Below, one piece after another: positions 7,923 through 17,693 of a stretch of DNA of 64,000 bases. Below the pieces are notes generated by a model. The model was not told where the DNA came from and did no database searches. It saw only the letters and a program-made list of their open reading frames with translations. The DNA lies in assembly GCA_028689675.1 (NCBI GenBank), contig JAQVCS010000013.1, forward strand, positions 1-64,000. The letters run 5' to 3'. The position numbers and the translations under genes are program-made. This stretch comes from Desulfovibrionaceae bacterium (GTDB taxonomy: Bacteria > Desulfobacterota > Desulfovibrionia > Desulfovibrionales > Desulfovibrionaceae). Every line of letters starts with the position of its first letter. Within the stretch, counting starts at the first letter, position 1.

Positions 7923-10900
7923 ATGATGTTAACCAAGGGTGCAATTGGAAATTTAATTAATCGTTATTCGGCAGTGCTCAAGAAATGCTCTTTGATAAAT
8001 ACCTTTGGCTCACTGGCCGTGGCGGGCATGCTGGTGGCTGGCGGGGTGAGTGGGGCGTGGGCGGCGGAGACTACCTATACCGCAGTAGATACTACATATG
8101 GTATAGCCCCTGAGGGTACGCTGGTTACGCAAAAAGGTGCTAGTAGCATTACCAGCGAGATGGTTACGACAACTAAAAACATAACAACGATAACTTTAGG
8201 CACAGTGACACTTTCTGGCTCTACAGACGCAAAGTATGGCGTGCTGAGCAATATGGTAAAAGAAAATACGACTGATGTTGTATCGCAGGGTTTAAATATT
8301 CAGAAGGGGATTTTTTCTGAAAACACCAGTGTAAATGCTGGTGGTGCTGTAACGCTGTGGACTAATGCTAATACTTCTGGAAAAGTTGCTGATAGCGCTA
8401 TTGACGGCACTACATTCACAAAGAATACGGCAACGGCTGGTGGCGGTGCTTTATCCATTATGGGGCAAGCTAGTTTAGCTACAGATGTCAACGGTTCTGC
8501 GACCGTTAAGAATGCTCAGTTTGATGAAAATAAGGCTACTGGTGATACTGGCGTTGGCGGGGCTATTTGGAATCAAACAAATCTGATTGTTGAAAATACT
8601 ACGTTTACGGGGAATATGGCTACAGATAAGGGCGGGGCTATCTTTAATGAAGGCACTGCAACTGCTTCAAATTCAATCTTTGAAAATAATAGTGCTGCCA
8701 ACGGCGGTGCTATTTATAACAACAAAGGTACGGTTACCATCGAAGATGCAACTATTTTCTCCAATAACTATGCCACATCTCAAAATTATGGTGGTGGTGC
8801 CATCTACACCAATGGGGGCGAGGTCACGATTGGTGACAATGTGCAATTCATAAATAATAGACTGGATCAGCCTATTATCGATGAAGACAGAGAGCATCGT
8901 TCTGCTGGCGGTGCCATTGCTTCTTGGAATGCTGGCAAGCTAACTATTGGCAACAATGTTAAATTTACAAACAATGGTTACAATGCAACTGGTAAATCCG
9001 CATGGGCTGCTGGTGGTGCCATTTATCTGGACACTGACGGAACCAACCTCGCTATAATGAGCATTAATGCAGGTGCTGTCTTTAAAGGTAATGTAGCTGG
9101 TTCTTTGGGCGGTGCTATCTATGTTGCGGACTCTCAAACGACCATCACTTCTGCTACTTTTGATGGCAACGAGGCAGGCACATGGGGCGGTGCAATGTTC
9201 ATTGGTCAGTACTATGACCTCTCTACGAATTCTAATTTAGTCACTCTTACTGGTTCAAAATTTACCGCCAACAAAGCTGGTAAGTATGGCGGTGCCATTG
9301 CCATTCATAATGCCGCCAATGTGCAAGTGTCTGATGGGGTATTCACTGATAATAATGCGGGAGAAGAGGGCGGTGCCATTTATAATGAAGGCCATCTTAC
9401 CCTTGCAGGCACCAATACCTTCACTAGTAATACTGCTAAAGGTGAAGCCAACGATATTTACAACAAGGGCACACTCACCATCGCTAAGGAGAGTAAAACA
9501 ACCTTAGACAGCGGTCTTAAACAGGATGGCGGCACAATCAATATCAATGGTGACTTGCTCATTAAGAGCCTGAACGACACCGCCGGCACAATAAACCTAC
9601 TAGCAGGTCGCCTGACAATACGCGATGGTTATACGTTTAAAGCTACAGGTCAAGCCAAAAAGAACCTTAATGGCGGTACGCTGGAAGTGCTGGGCACAGG
9701 GCTGAGTATTGTTGACTTAGCAACGGATAATACGCTGATGATCGGTAGTAATACTGCCCCCATAGCTATGGACTCCAACCTCATCACAACTGTGCTGAAT
9801 GCTGGTTCAGATACCGCATTAACACTTGCCAATGCTACTACGGGCAAGGGGGAAGTAACCCTTTTGGGTGATGGTACAAACTTCCTGACCGCAAAATCTT
9901 TGACTATTGGCACGACTGATGCTGGTTCTGCTGGCATTGTGAACTTGGGCACTCAGGATGCACAGCATGCCGATAAGGTGATGGGCGGTACAAGCACTGC
10001 TGCTGTTACTGTTACTAAAGGTGCACTCAATGTCACCAAGGGCGATTGGACTGTTGGCAGTGTAGTTACCATTGCTAGCGGCGTGGTGAACGTCACAGGC
10101 GGCAAGCTCACCGTGACTGGCGGCCTCACAAGCGCCGCAGCAGGCGGTGTGACCGTAAATAATGGCGGCGTTGTCGATTTGCAGGGGGCTATTGGTAATA
10201 CTGCTGGTGCGGTAAAGGTTGAAAACCTTGGCACAGTGACAGCGAAGTTTGATAAGTTGCTTAAAGAGAATGAAAACAAAAATGGCTATGTAGCTGTTGA
10301 TAATGCAAGCAAGGTTTTTGCTGTTGCTAAGGGGGGGGCACTAAGCGTTAATGGCGGTAGTGGTAGCATGACTGCTAAGGAGCTGGTAGAGCTTGCGGAG
10401 CACGTTAACAATACCACGACAAACTCTGGGCACGTTGAGTTTAAGGGTATTACTATTACAGGAAATTTAGATGATAACGCTGCACAAAGTGGTATTGTCG
10501 CAAAAGAATCTACAGCTGAAATTAAAAACACTGAAACTGTGCTTAATACTACAGTTAAAGATGTGGTGGTGACGGCAGATGTTGTAGCAGACGGAACTGG
10601 AACAAAAGTTGATGTAAACGCCGATGACTTGCGTATTGTTGGCTCAACTAATGGCGCTGACTCGCTTATTAAAGCACAAGGTAATGGTGCTAGTGCTGAT
10701 ACAAAAACAAATATTGCAGTGAAAGAGGGCGGTAATGTTACCTTTGGTGACCAAGCCGCAGAAGCTGGCACAAAAACACAAGGCACACTCAACGGCGATA
10801 TTACTTTAGCTGGTGCTAGCACGGTTAACGCCATCAATGGTGACTTTACCATTAATGGGAATATTATAGCCGGAGATGAAGACAAGGGCACACTAAGCGT

Positions 10901-13151
10901 TAATGGCGGCACACTGCACGTAATGGGTAATATTGGTACAGATGCTGATCATATTCTTACAAACGGAGGTTCAACCGTCTCTCTAAATGCAGTAAACGCC
11001 GAGAACAGCACTATCACTGCGGAAAGAATTCATTCTACGAGTGTCAATGTTACTGAAAGTAAGGTAAACGCCAGTGTAGTGGATATAACTGATCTTACCA
11101 TTAACGGCGGTACTTTGACCGTCAGCGGAGAGGGTGACACCCAAAAAGATGCAGGCACTCTTACTGTGCGCACGAGCATGAAGCTGGACAATGGCGCAGC
11201 AGCCATTGTAGATACGCTGACCGCCGCCACAAACGCAACCATTAGCGTTGGCTCGACAACGGGCGGCGCGGGCACGTTGATAGCAAAGAACGTCAACTTG
11301 AACGGTGGCTCTTTGCTTCTTGACCCTGCATGGGGCATGGCTTCTACGCAGGTTGCCATTGAAGGATTCACTAATGGTAACGTTGAGAGTGTTGTTACCG
11401 ATATCAACGGCCTTGTTGGTGTGGGGCAAAATTCCATGCTGACCATTGGCACGACCGATAAAACATGGCTTGCGGGTGAAGTTACTGCTCTCGGTGGTCT
11501 GACAGAAAACGGCATTACCGCTGCTATGGGCATTTATGCCCCGCAGGTTTTGGCTGCTTTGGGTGGTATTGAGCTGGATGGCTCAAAGGTGAATAAGGCT
11601 ACTGAAGCTAATTCGAATGTCCTTAATCCCACAGCCAAGACTGCGACCTTCGCCGCCAATTCCCTGCTGGTGGTGAACGCTGGCAACCTGAACGATGCTG
11701 CGGCATTAAGCACGACAGCGTCTGATGCAACAGCCTCTGTAGCAGACAGTGCCAAGCTGCATCTGACCAAGGCAAGCATTGGCGAGTATACCATTTTACA
11801 GGGTTTTGCCACCACGTTTGTTGCTGATAACACCACAGGTTGGCAGGGCACAAACTTAAGCGTGCAAGACAACCTTTTACTCAATGCAACCTTAAATAAT
11901 GATGTTGCTAACTCCAAAGTTTCTGTCACTGTTTCCGCAAAAGATGCACAAAAAGTGCTGCCCAAGTTGGACAAAGATTTGGCTAGCTTGGTCAATACCA
12001 TGATGGCAGCGGGCATGACGAATCAGGATTCTGCCAATTATGGGGAACGCTTCATTAATCGTGCTGTCGACCCCACCCGCAATGTGGGGAATATGAAAGA
12101 ACGTGCTGCCACCATCGAAGGTGCAGCAAAGATAGCCTTTGCTGGTGCCGCCCCGCAAATGGGCATCAACCTTGCCAATGCTGCGGGCAACGTGATTGGC
12201 CTGCGCAACTCCTTGTCTGCCGCGCCTCAGGGTGCTGTGGTCGCGCTGAATGCTGATGGCACCAGCGCACAAGAAGGCCTTTCGGCTGGCGACGGCATGA
12301 AAAATGGCTTGGGCTTGTGGGTTATGCCCACCTACCAAAATCAGCAGGGCTTTGGCTTTGAGTCTGGTGACTTTGAAACAGGCTACAAGTCGAACGCCGC
12401 TGGCGTGGCTTTGGGCGCGGACTACACCTTCAACGACATGTTCCGCGTGGGTGCGCAGTTCAACGTGGGCGGCGGTTATGCCGAATCCACGGGCGACTTC
12501 AATTCCACGGACAACCGCTTCAATTACTGGGGCTTAGGGCTGTATGCTGGCTATCAGTACCAGAACTTTGGCCTGACTGCGGACTTTGGCTACAGCGCCA
12601 ACAACAACGAGCTGGAGCAGTCTTTACCCTCGGCCATGCAAATGGCAAAGCTGAAGGCTGATGCCAAGACCGACACCATCACTGCTGGCCTGCGCGGCGA
12701 ATATAAAATCACCACCGATGCCATGGACATTGTGCCTCATATCGGCGTGCGTATGACCAATATGCACATGGACAGCTTTAATGTGAAGAGCGACAAGCAC
12801 AAGGTCTTCAAGGCTGACGATATGAACGCCACCGTGTGGACTTTCCCCGTGGGCGTGACCTTCTCTAAGGATATCGAAACCTCGAACGGCTGGACAATCA
12901 AGCCTTCGCTTGATTTGGCAATCATTCCCGCCGCTGGCGACATTGAAGCCAAGCAGGATATCAAGATTGCTGGCGTGAATGGCTCTGCCTCGATGGAAAG
13001 CAACATTATGGATGCTATTTCCTATCAGGGCAGCCTTGGCTTGAGCGCTAAGAACGACAATGGCGTGTCTGTAGGTGTGAATTACACCTTGCAGGCTGGC
13101 GCGCACACCACAGATCACGGCGTGCAGGCTACGTTCCGTTACGAGTTCTAA
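7923..13151 (+). CDS. Autotransporter with Pmp-type GGA(I/L)/FxxN repeats
   Basis: The product has 1742 residues and starts eight bases after GGAGG. An extended signal peptide of about 47 residues ends in GVSGAWA before AETTY. Residues ~130-520 carry about a dozen GGA(I/L/M/V) motifs alternating with FxxN (for example GGAIFNEG and FENN). This is the signature of chlamydial polymorphic membrane proteins and predicts a right-handed beta-helix. Residues ~520-1400 are further Thr/Asn/Gly-rich passenger sequence. The last ~280 residues form the autotransporter barrel, beginning near GLGLWVMPTYQNQ and ending ATFRYEF with a terminal Phe. The passenger should be displayed on the cell surface and may act in adhesion. 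It stands alone, behind a long AT-rich regulatory region and before a hairpin. Confidence 0.92.
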   Translation: MMLTKGAIGNLINRYSAVLKKCSLINTFGSLAVAGMLVAGGVSGAWAAETTYTAVDTTYGIAPEGTLVTQKGASSITSEMVTTTKNITTITLGTVTLSGSTDAKYGVLSNMVKENTTDVVSQGLNIQKGIFSENTSVNAGGAVTLWTNANTSGKVADSAIDGTTFTKNTATAGGGALSIMGQASLATDVNGSATVKNAQFDENKATGDTGVGGAIWNQTNLIVENTTFTGNMATDKGGAIFNEGTATASNSIFENNSAANGGAIYNNKGTVTIEDATIFSNNYATSQNYGGGAIYTNGGEVTIGDNVQFINNRLDQPIIDEDREHRSAGGAIASWNAGKLTIGNNVKFTNNGYNATGKSAWAAGGAIYLDTDGTNLAIMSINAGAVFKGNVAGSLGGAIYVADSQTTITSATFDGNEAGTWGGAMFIGQYYDLSTNSNLVTLTGSKFTANKAGKYGGAIAIHNAANVQVSDGVFTDNNAGEEGGAIYNEGHLTLAGTNTFTSNTAKGEANDIYNKGTLTIAKESKTTLDSGLKQDGGTININGDLLIKSLNDTAGTINLLAGRLTIRDGYTFKATGQAKKNLNGGTLEVLGTGLSIVDLATDNTLMIGSNTAPIAMDSNLITTVLNAGSDTALTLANATTGKGEVTLLGDGTNFLTAKSLTIGTTDAGSAGIVNLGTQDAQHADKVMGGTSTAAVTVTKGALNVTKGDWTVGSVVTIASGVVNVTGGKLTVTGGLTSAAAGGVTVNNGGVVDLQGAIGNTAGAVKVENLGTVTAKFDKLLKENENKNGYVAVDNASKVFAVAKGGALSVNGGSGSMTAKELVELAEHVNNTTTNSGHVEFKGITITGNLDDNAAQSGIVAKESTAEIKNTETVLNTTVKDVVVTADVVADGTGTKVDVNADDLRIVGSTNGADSLIKAQGNGASADTKTNIAVKEGGNVTFGDQAAEAGTKTQGTLNGDITLAGASTVNAINGDFTINGNIIAGDEDKGTLSVNGGTLHVMGNIGTDADHILTNGGSTVSLNAVNAENSTITAERIHSTSVNVTESKVNASVVDITDLTINGGTLTVSGEGDTQKDAGTLTVRTSMKLDNGAAAIVDTLTAATNATISVGSTTGGAGTLIAKNVNLNGGSLLLDPAWGMASTQVAIEGFTNGNVESVVTDINGLVGVGQNSMLTIGTTDKTWLAGEVTALGGLTENGITAAMGIYAPQVLAALGGIELDGSKVNKATEANSNVLNPTAKTATFAANSLLVVNAGNLNDAAALSTTASDATASVADSAKLHLTKASIGEYTILQGFATTFVADNTTGWQGTNLSVQDNLLLNATLNNDVANSKVSVTVSAKDAQKVLPKLDKDLASLVNTMMAAGMTNQDSANYGERFINRAVDPTRNVGNMKERAATIEGAAKIAFAGAAPQMGINLANAAGNVIGLRNSLSAAPQGAVVALNADGTSAQEGLSAGDGMKNGLGLWVMPTYQNQQGFGFESGDFETGYKSNAAGVALGADYTFNDMFRVGAQFNVGGGYAESTGDFNSTDNRFNYWGLGLYAGYQYQNFGLTADFGYSANNNELEQSLPSAMQMAKLKADAKTDTITAGLRGEYKITTDAMDIVPHIGVRMTNMHMDSFNVKSDKHKVFKADDMNATVWTFPVGVTFSKDIETSNGWTIKPSLDLAIIPAAGDIEAKQDIKIAGVNGSASMESNIMDAISYQGSLGLSAKNDNGVSVGVNYTLQAGAHTTDHGVQATFRYEF

Positions 13152-13170
13152 ATAATAACAAATAAAACAT

Positions 13171-13192
13171 GGGGGGAGGACAACCTCCCCCC
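13171..13192 (+). terminator. GC-rich hairpin after autotransporter
   Basis: A perfect 9-bp stem (GGGGGGAGG with CCTCCCCCC) with a 4-nt loop lies 20 bp after the stop codon. No T-run follows, so termination may need help. Confidence 0.6.
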
Positions 13193-13300
13193 GCAGCAGC
13201 AACATGATTTTACCCATTTCCCATACTCATAAAAATAATAATTGGTAGCAAGCTTTTGTGAGCCATGGGGACATGCACTTGATGTGCAGCATCATACTCC

Positions 13301-13340
13301 GAGAAAAGACCAGCAATCCTTCTGGTCTTTTCTCTTGTGG
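13301..13340. terminator. Bidirectional hairpin terminator
   Basis: A perfect 13-bp stem (13301-13313 with 13322-13334) has A-rich and T-rich arms, so it can act in both directions. It lies between the autotransporter and the lipoprotein gene. Confidence 0.65.
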
Positions 13341-13424
13341 ACAATAATGTGTTTGGAAGAGTGAACTATTGCCTACCAGCCAAAGTACTAGCTTTTTCTG
13401 CGGAGAATATATATTCTAGCGCTA

Positions 13425-13540
13425 TAGAACAATTTTTCTTTGAAATGGCTCTGGCAACTACAGGGGCAGATGCCCGCAACGAAGGCATAAGCGTAATTTA
13501 TTTGCGCTGTTACGAGCGGAAGTATGCCTGTCTTTAAGGC
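13425..13540 (+). repeat. Dispersed intergenic repeat, family R3, copy 1
   Basis: The stretch TTTGAAATGGCTCTGGCAAC and its continuation (GGGGCAGATGCCCGC, AAGGCATAAGCGTAATTT) recur in diverged form at 45605-45690 in the same orientation. The central part recurs at 26985-27045 inverted. A 66-codon open frame across it is not a gene. Confidence 0.55.
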
Positions 13541-13603
13541 TGGCGACGGCAAAGGAACATGTTTCAACCATTTTTGTCCTAAACCTTTTATAAGGAAGAA
13601 AGT

Positions 13604-14149
13604 ATGCGTTTTCTTTTTATGGCTGTCTTAGCCTGCACTTTATTTCTGGGAGCTTGTGACATGAGCGGAACAAAATTGGCAGTAGTTGACGTGAACAAAG
13701 TTTTGCAGCAAAGCCCCCATGCCAAACAGGCACAGGCCGAAGCCGCCAAGGCACAAGAAATTTATCAATATAACCTGAATGTTATTGAAAAAGTGCTTGC
13801 TGACTACAAAGACAAAAAACAGGCAGAGGCCTATTTGCTGGAAGCCGCCCGCCAGCTGCAAGAACAGCTGAACACCTCGCGCGCGGCTGTTTCGCAAGCC
13901 ATGGGCACTGCTTTGCAAAAAGAAATTGACAACAACAGCGCAGACTATGACATGGTGCTGCCCAAGGCCAATGTGCTGCATGTCAAAGATGCGCTAGACA
14001 TTTCTGCCACGGTGCAGACAGCTTTTGATAAAGCTACAATCACATGGCCGCCCTTGCCCCAGCGCGTGGATAAGCCCAATTTGCCTGCCGATAATAAGGC
14101 AGAAAAGAAAGAAGACAAAAAAGACGAAGCAAAAGCAGAGAAGAAATAG
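13604..14149 (+). CDS. OmpH/Skp-like lipoprotein
   Basis: The start follows AAGGAAGAAAGT. The N-terminus MRFLFMAVLACTLFLGAC is a lipoprotein signal with lipobox LGAC, so the mature protein begins at Cys18 and is anchored in a membrane. The next residues, KLAVVDVNKVLQQSPHAKQA, match the N-terminal strand and first helix of the Skp/OmpH family of periplasmic chaperones for outer-membrane proteins. A long helical segment (to ~110) follows, then a lysine/glutamate-rich tail. At 181 residues the length is usual, but a lipid-anchored form is less common. It stands alone between terminators. A role in outer-membrane protein handling is inferred from the family. Confidence 0.8.
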   Translation: MRFLFMAVLACTLFLGACDMSGTKLAVVDVNKVLQQSPHAKQAQAEAAKAQEIYQYNLNVIEKVLADYKDKKQAEAYLLEAARQLQEQLNTSRAAVSQAMGTALQKEIDNNSADYDMVLPKANVLHVKDALDISATVQTAFDKATITWPPLPQRVDKPNLPADNKAEKKEDKKDEAKAEKK

Positions 14150-14182
14150 CCTAGACATAAGCAGGTACGAAACAGCCTGTAG

Positions 14183-14232
14183 AGCACAAAACACGCCGCT
14201 GGCATCCCTGCCGACGGCGTATTTTGTGCTTA
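14183..14232 (+). terminator. Terminator after OmpH-like lipoprotein gene
   Basis: A long hairpin pairs AGCACAAAACACGCCG with CGGCGTATTTTGTGCT around a 13-nt loop, 33 bp after the stop codon. The stretch from here to the end of terC at 14446 holds nothing I recognise. Confidence 0.75.
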
Positions 14233-14445
14233 TTTGAAGAAATGAGAAGGCAGGGGGCTAAGGCTTGCAAGCGCCACGCACAAAGCAGCTGTACCCAGCA
14301 CCCTATGCGCCAATCCAGCACAAAGCTGAGCCTGCCTTACTTTTCATCCTCTGCCCCATGTTCTGCCCGCTCCATGTTCTCGATAGCCCAGCAGGGCACA
14401 GGCTGAGCCTGCTCTTTGTAGCTTCTTTCTTCTATTTTTGCACAA

Positions 14446-15405
14446 TTACGATATCTTTTGCTCTTTTTCTGGCAGGAAAGAGGCCAAAATGCCCAGCACC
14501 AACAGGCCAGCTACCACAGCAAGGCTTATCATGGGTGGAATATGCGCCACACCAGCCACAGCCAGCAGCATTTTTACCCCAATAAAAGCCAGAATAGCCA
14601 CTACAGACTTTTCTAAATGGCGCAAATAGCGTTTGGCGGCAGCCAAGAGAAAATACATTGAGCGCAAGCCCAAAATAGCAAAAATATTACTGGTATACAC
14701 TAAAAATGGGTCTTGAGTAATGGCAATAATAGCTGGCACAGAGTCAAAAGCAAACATCACGTCTGAAAGCTCCACAACCACAAGGCACAAAAACAAAGGG
14801 GTGGCCTTCCAAATATGTTTGCCATTTTCGCTGACGCGCACAAAGAAGTCATGCCCCACAAGCTGGGTGTGCACAGGAATAAAGCGCTTGGTGTAGCGCA
14901 CAGCCCAGTGGTGCGTAAAATCTTCAATTTCTTGTTTTTCTTTGCCCAGCTCCTGCCACATTTTCCAAGCAGTCCACAGCACAAAAGCGCCAAAACCAGC
15001 CAAAGCATAAGGGCCAAAAAGCGCCACCAGCGAAGAGCCCGCCGCCACAAACAAAAAGCGCATCACCAGCGCACCCAAAATGCCATAATAAAGCACACGA
15101 TGCTGCATGGCATCTTTAATACCAAACGAGGCAAAAATAGCCATCATGACAAATAAATTGTCCACTGAAAGCGATTCTTCCAGCAAATAACCAGCAATAA
15201 AAAGCTGCGCGGCCTCAGCATTAAACTTTATGCCAATATACACGGCAAAAGCCATGGCAAGCGAAACCCAAATGCCTGTCCAAAGCGCTGCATTACGGGC
15301 TGTTACGGGTTTATCAGCCTTGTGCGCGTGCAGGTCAAACCACAGACACAGGGCAATCAGCGCAAAAAACACAATCACTTCGGTGAGGGAATGCCCTCCA
15401 AACAT
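14446..15405 (-). CDS. TerC/Alx-family integral membrane protein, manganese-linked
   Basis: I chose the ATG at 15405, six bases after AGGAG. The longer frame runs back into the riboswitch terminator. The 319-residue product has about eight membrane segments and the TerC family signatures EESLSVDNLFVM near residue 75 and ELSDVMFAFDSVPAI near 210, whose acidic residues lie in the membrane. TerC/Alx proteins are metal transporters, several of which export manganese. The yybP-ykoY riboswitch directly upstream fits this and suggests the gene is switched on by manganese. The exact substrate is inferred. Confidence 0.92.
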   Translation of the reverse strand: MFGGHSLTEVIVFFALIALCLWFDLHAHKADKPVTARNAALWTGIWVSLAMAFAVYIGIKFNAEAAQLFIAGYLLEESLSVDNLFVMMAIFASFGIKDAMQHRVLYYGILGALVMRFLFVAAGSSLVALFGPYALAGFGAFVLWTAWKMWQELGKEKQEIEDFTHHWAVRYTKRFIPVHTQLVGHDFFVRVSENGKHIWKATPLFLCLVVVELSDVMFAFDSVPAIIAITQDPFLVYTSNIFAILGLRSMYFLLAAAKRYLRHLEKSVVAILAFIGVKMLLAVAGVAHIPPMISLAVVAGLLVLGILASFLPEKEQKIS

Positions 15406-15430
15406 GGCCAACTCCTTTCTGTTGGAAATA

Positions 15431-15562
15431 AAAAAAGACCTTCGCGGCAAATTCTTGCCGTGAAGGTCTTGCTAATCAAGTCTTGCTTGATGGCAACGCC
15501 AGACCCCACAGGGTCATGCTGTTGACGCTGCCTAGGGCTTAAAGCCCCAGCTACTCCCCTTA
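15431..15562 (-). promoter_or_regulatory. yybP-ykoY manganese riboswitch with terminator, upstream of terC
   Basis: Read on the minus strand, 15561-15551 gives AGGGGAGTAG, the hallmark of the yybP-ykoY aptamer. It is followed by paired helices (GGGGCTTTAAGCCC; GACCCTGTGGGGTC) and conserved loops. The aptamer is followed by a 16-bp, nearly perfect terminator hairpin (15470-15455 with 15450-15435) and a run of seven T. Mn2+ binding should favour antitermination and terC expression, as in known members. The start codon lies 26 bp after the T-run. Confidence 0.9.
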
Positions 15563-15850
15563 ACACTAAGTGAGTATATCGGGCGCGACGGCAAAAAGTC
15601 AAGAGGCGGACTGAAGCAAAAAAAATTTTGTGCTCACAAGGCAGCTTTTTGCCCTGCCTTCAGGGGCATTTTACAAAAGCAAATAGCCGCCTTGCAATAT
15701 GCACAAAAAAGCATATTGCTGTAAAATCAGTCCATTATGCAGCACAAAACATGTTGCACCCTGCGTAAATAGTGCTACCCTTCTCATAAAAGTAAGCATG
15801 CTCTGCCGCACTGTTGCGACAGGCTCACCTGTATAAAGGAAGGGAGCGCT

Positions 15851-17599
15851 ATGGATAAGATTTTGCGTATTAATGTTGGCAATGCTGCTGGCCCTCTGTG
15901 TACTGTAGAAGGCTTGGGCAACTATGCTGGTTTGGGCGGCCGCGCCATGACCACGGCTGTTATTGTGAATGAAGTCAACCCGCAATGTCATGCCCTTGGC
16001 CCCGAAAACAAGCTTGTTTTTGCCCCGGGTATGCTCTCGGGCACGGCTGCCGCCTCTTCAGGCAGAATTTCTGTGGGCTGCAAAAGTCCCCTTACAGGCA
16101 CTATTAAAGAATCCAATTCTGGCGGCACAGGGGCGCAATATATGGCGCGCCTTGGCTACGCGGCTGTTATTATTGAAGGTGAACGCCAAAACGATGCTTG
16201 GTATAAAATCATCATCACCAAGGATGGCGTTACTGTAGAAGAATGCAATGACCTGCGTATGCTTTCCAATTACCCCGCTGTGGCTGCGCTGCAAGCGCAA
16301 TACGGCATGGAGCCCGGCTATATCACCATTGGCACGGCTGGCGAAATGCGCATGAGCAATTCCACCATTTGCTTTACCGACCCAGAAGGCCGCGCCACGC
16401 GCCATGCTGGCCGCGGTGGTGTGGGCGCTGTTATGGGCTCTAAGGGCATCAAAGCCATTGTGCTTGACCCGCGCGGCACGCCTGCCCTGCGCAAGCCCAA
16501 AAACCCCGAACTCTTTAAGGCCGCCTGTAAAGAATTTGCCACAGGGCTGACCAAGCACCCTGTGTGCGGCCAAGGGCTGCCCACCTATGGCACGAATGTG
16601 CTGGTGAATATTTTGAATGAAGCTGGCGGCCTGCCCACGCATAACTTTAAGGAAGGCCGTTTTGCCAATGCCGAAAAAATCTGTGCAGAAACTATGGTGG
16701 AAGTACAGAAAAAGCGCGGCGGCAACCCCACGCATGGCTGCCACCGCGGCTGTGTTATGAAATGCTCTGGCATTTGCGTGGATGAAAAGGGCGAATTTGT
16801 TTCCAAACAGCCAGAATATGAAACCGTGTGGAGTCATGGCGCTAACTGCGGTGTAGATAACCTTGACGATATCATCCTGATGGATCGTCTGGAAGATGAT
16901 TATGGTCTGGATACCATTGAAACAGGCGCTACCATGGGCATACTTATGGAAGCTGGCGTGCTGCAATGGGGCGATTCTAAGGGCATTATTGACATGATTC
17001 ATCAAATCGGCAAGGGCACAGCCATGGGGCGCATTGCTGGGGCTGGCACAGCCACAGCCGCCCGCTGCTTTGGCCTAGAGCGCGCACCCGTGGTTAAGGG
17101 GCAGGCCATGCCAGCCTATGACCCGCGCGCAGTCAAGGGCGTGGGCGTAACCTATGCTACCACCACGCAGGGCGCAGACCACACCGCAGGCTATGCCGTC
17201 ACCACCAATATTTTGGGCGTGGGCGGTAAAACAGACCCGCTGGAAGCTAAGGGACAATGGAAGATTTCCAGCGACTTGCAGGTGGCCACGGCTGCGCTGG
17301 ACGCCACAGGCTATTGTGTATTCACGGCTTTTGCCCTGCTTGACCAGCCCGAAACTTTTCAGGCGCTGATTGATACTATCAATGGCATGTATGGCACAGA
17401 CTTAACCCTGCAAGGGGTGGTTGCGCTGGGTCAGCACATTCTCACACAGGAACGCGAGTTCAACAAAGCCGCTGGTTTTAACCAAGCGCACGACCGCCTG
17501 CCCCTGTATTTCAAGCGCGAAAGCCTGCCGCCCCACAATGTGCGCTGGGACGTGAGCGACGAAGACCTTGACAAAGTTTTTGACTTTTCAGCACAATAA
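15851..17599 (+). CDS. aor: Aldehyde:ferredoxin oxidoreductase (tungsten/molybdopterin)
   Basis: The ATG follows AAGGAAGGGAGC. At 582 residues it is near the usual AOR length of about 600. The N-terminal domain binds two tungstopterins, with GGRAMTTAV at residues 29-37 and GRGGVGAVMGSKG near 190. The 4Fe-4S ligands are the clustered Cys in HGCHRGCVMKCSGIC near 300, plus a late Cys in DATGYCVF near 490. The enzyme oxidises aldehydes to acids with ferredoxin as acceptor, in the cytosol. A ThiF-like adenylyltransferase and a MoaD-like sulfur carrier follow, as is frequent for AOR genes, and probably supply the pterin cofactor. The substrate is not readable from sequence. Confidence 0.95.
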   Translation: MDKILRINVGNAAGPLCTVEGLGNYAGLGGRAMTTAVIVNEVNPQCHALGPENKLVFAPGMLSGTAAASSGRISVGCKSPLTGTIKESNSGGTGAQYMARLGYAAVIIEGERQNDAWYKIIITKDGVTVEECNDLRMLSNYPAVAALQAQYGMEPGYITIGTAGEMRMSNSTICFTDPEGRATRHAGRGGVGAVMGSKGIKAIVLDPRGTPALRKPKNPELFKAACKEFATGLTKHPVCGQGLPTYGTNVLVNILNEAGGLPTHNFKEGRFANAEKICAETMVEVQKKRGGNPTHGCHRGCVMKCSGICVDEKGEFVSKQPEYETVWSHGANCGVDNLDDIILMDRLEDDYGLDTIETGATMGILMEAGVLQWGDSKGIIDMIHQIGKGTAMGRIAGAGTATAARCFGLERAPVVKGQAMPAYDPRAVKGVGVTYATTTQGADHTAGYAVTTNILGVGGKTDPLEAKGQWKISSDLQVATAALDATGYCVFTAFALLDQPETFQALIDTINGMYGTDLTLQGVVALGQHILTQEREFNKAAGFNQAHDRLPLYFKRESLPPHNVRWDVSDEDLDKVFDFSAQ

Positions 17600-17625
17600 C
17601 AAGGCGGCATAACACCGTCATAGAC

Positions 17626-17669
17626 AGCCCGTGCCGCACCGTTCTGGAATGCGGCGCGGGCTCTTTTTT
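17626..17669 (+). terminator. Terminator or attenuator between aor and thiF-like gene
   Basis: AGCCCGTGCCGC pairs with GCGGCGCGGGCT (one mismatch) and is followed by CTTTTTT. It lies between aor and the thiF-like start at 17694, so it would lower expression of the two downstream genes relative to aor. Confidence 0.75.
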
Positions 17670-17693
17670 GCACGCTCGCGGGCAAGGGGGAAT

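Noticed and set aside
8300..9500. Regularly spaced short DNA repeats suggesting a CRISPR-like array
   Set aside because: They are the codons for GGAI/FxxN protein motifs within one long open frame, with variable spacing and no conserved DNA repeat.
13337..13537. 66-codon open frame between two terminator regions
   Set aside because: It overlaps repeat R3, has no ribosome binding site, and homologous copies elsewhere do not keep the frame.
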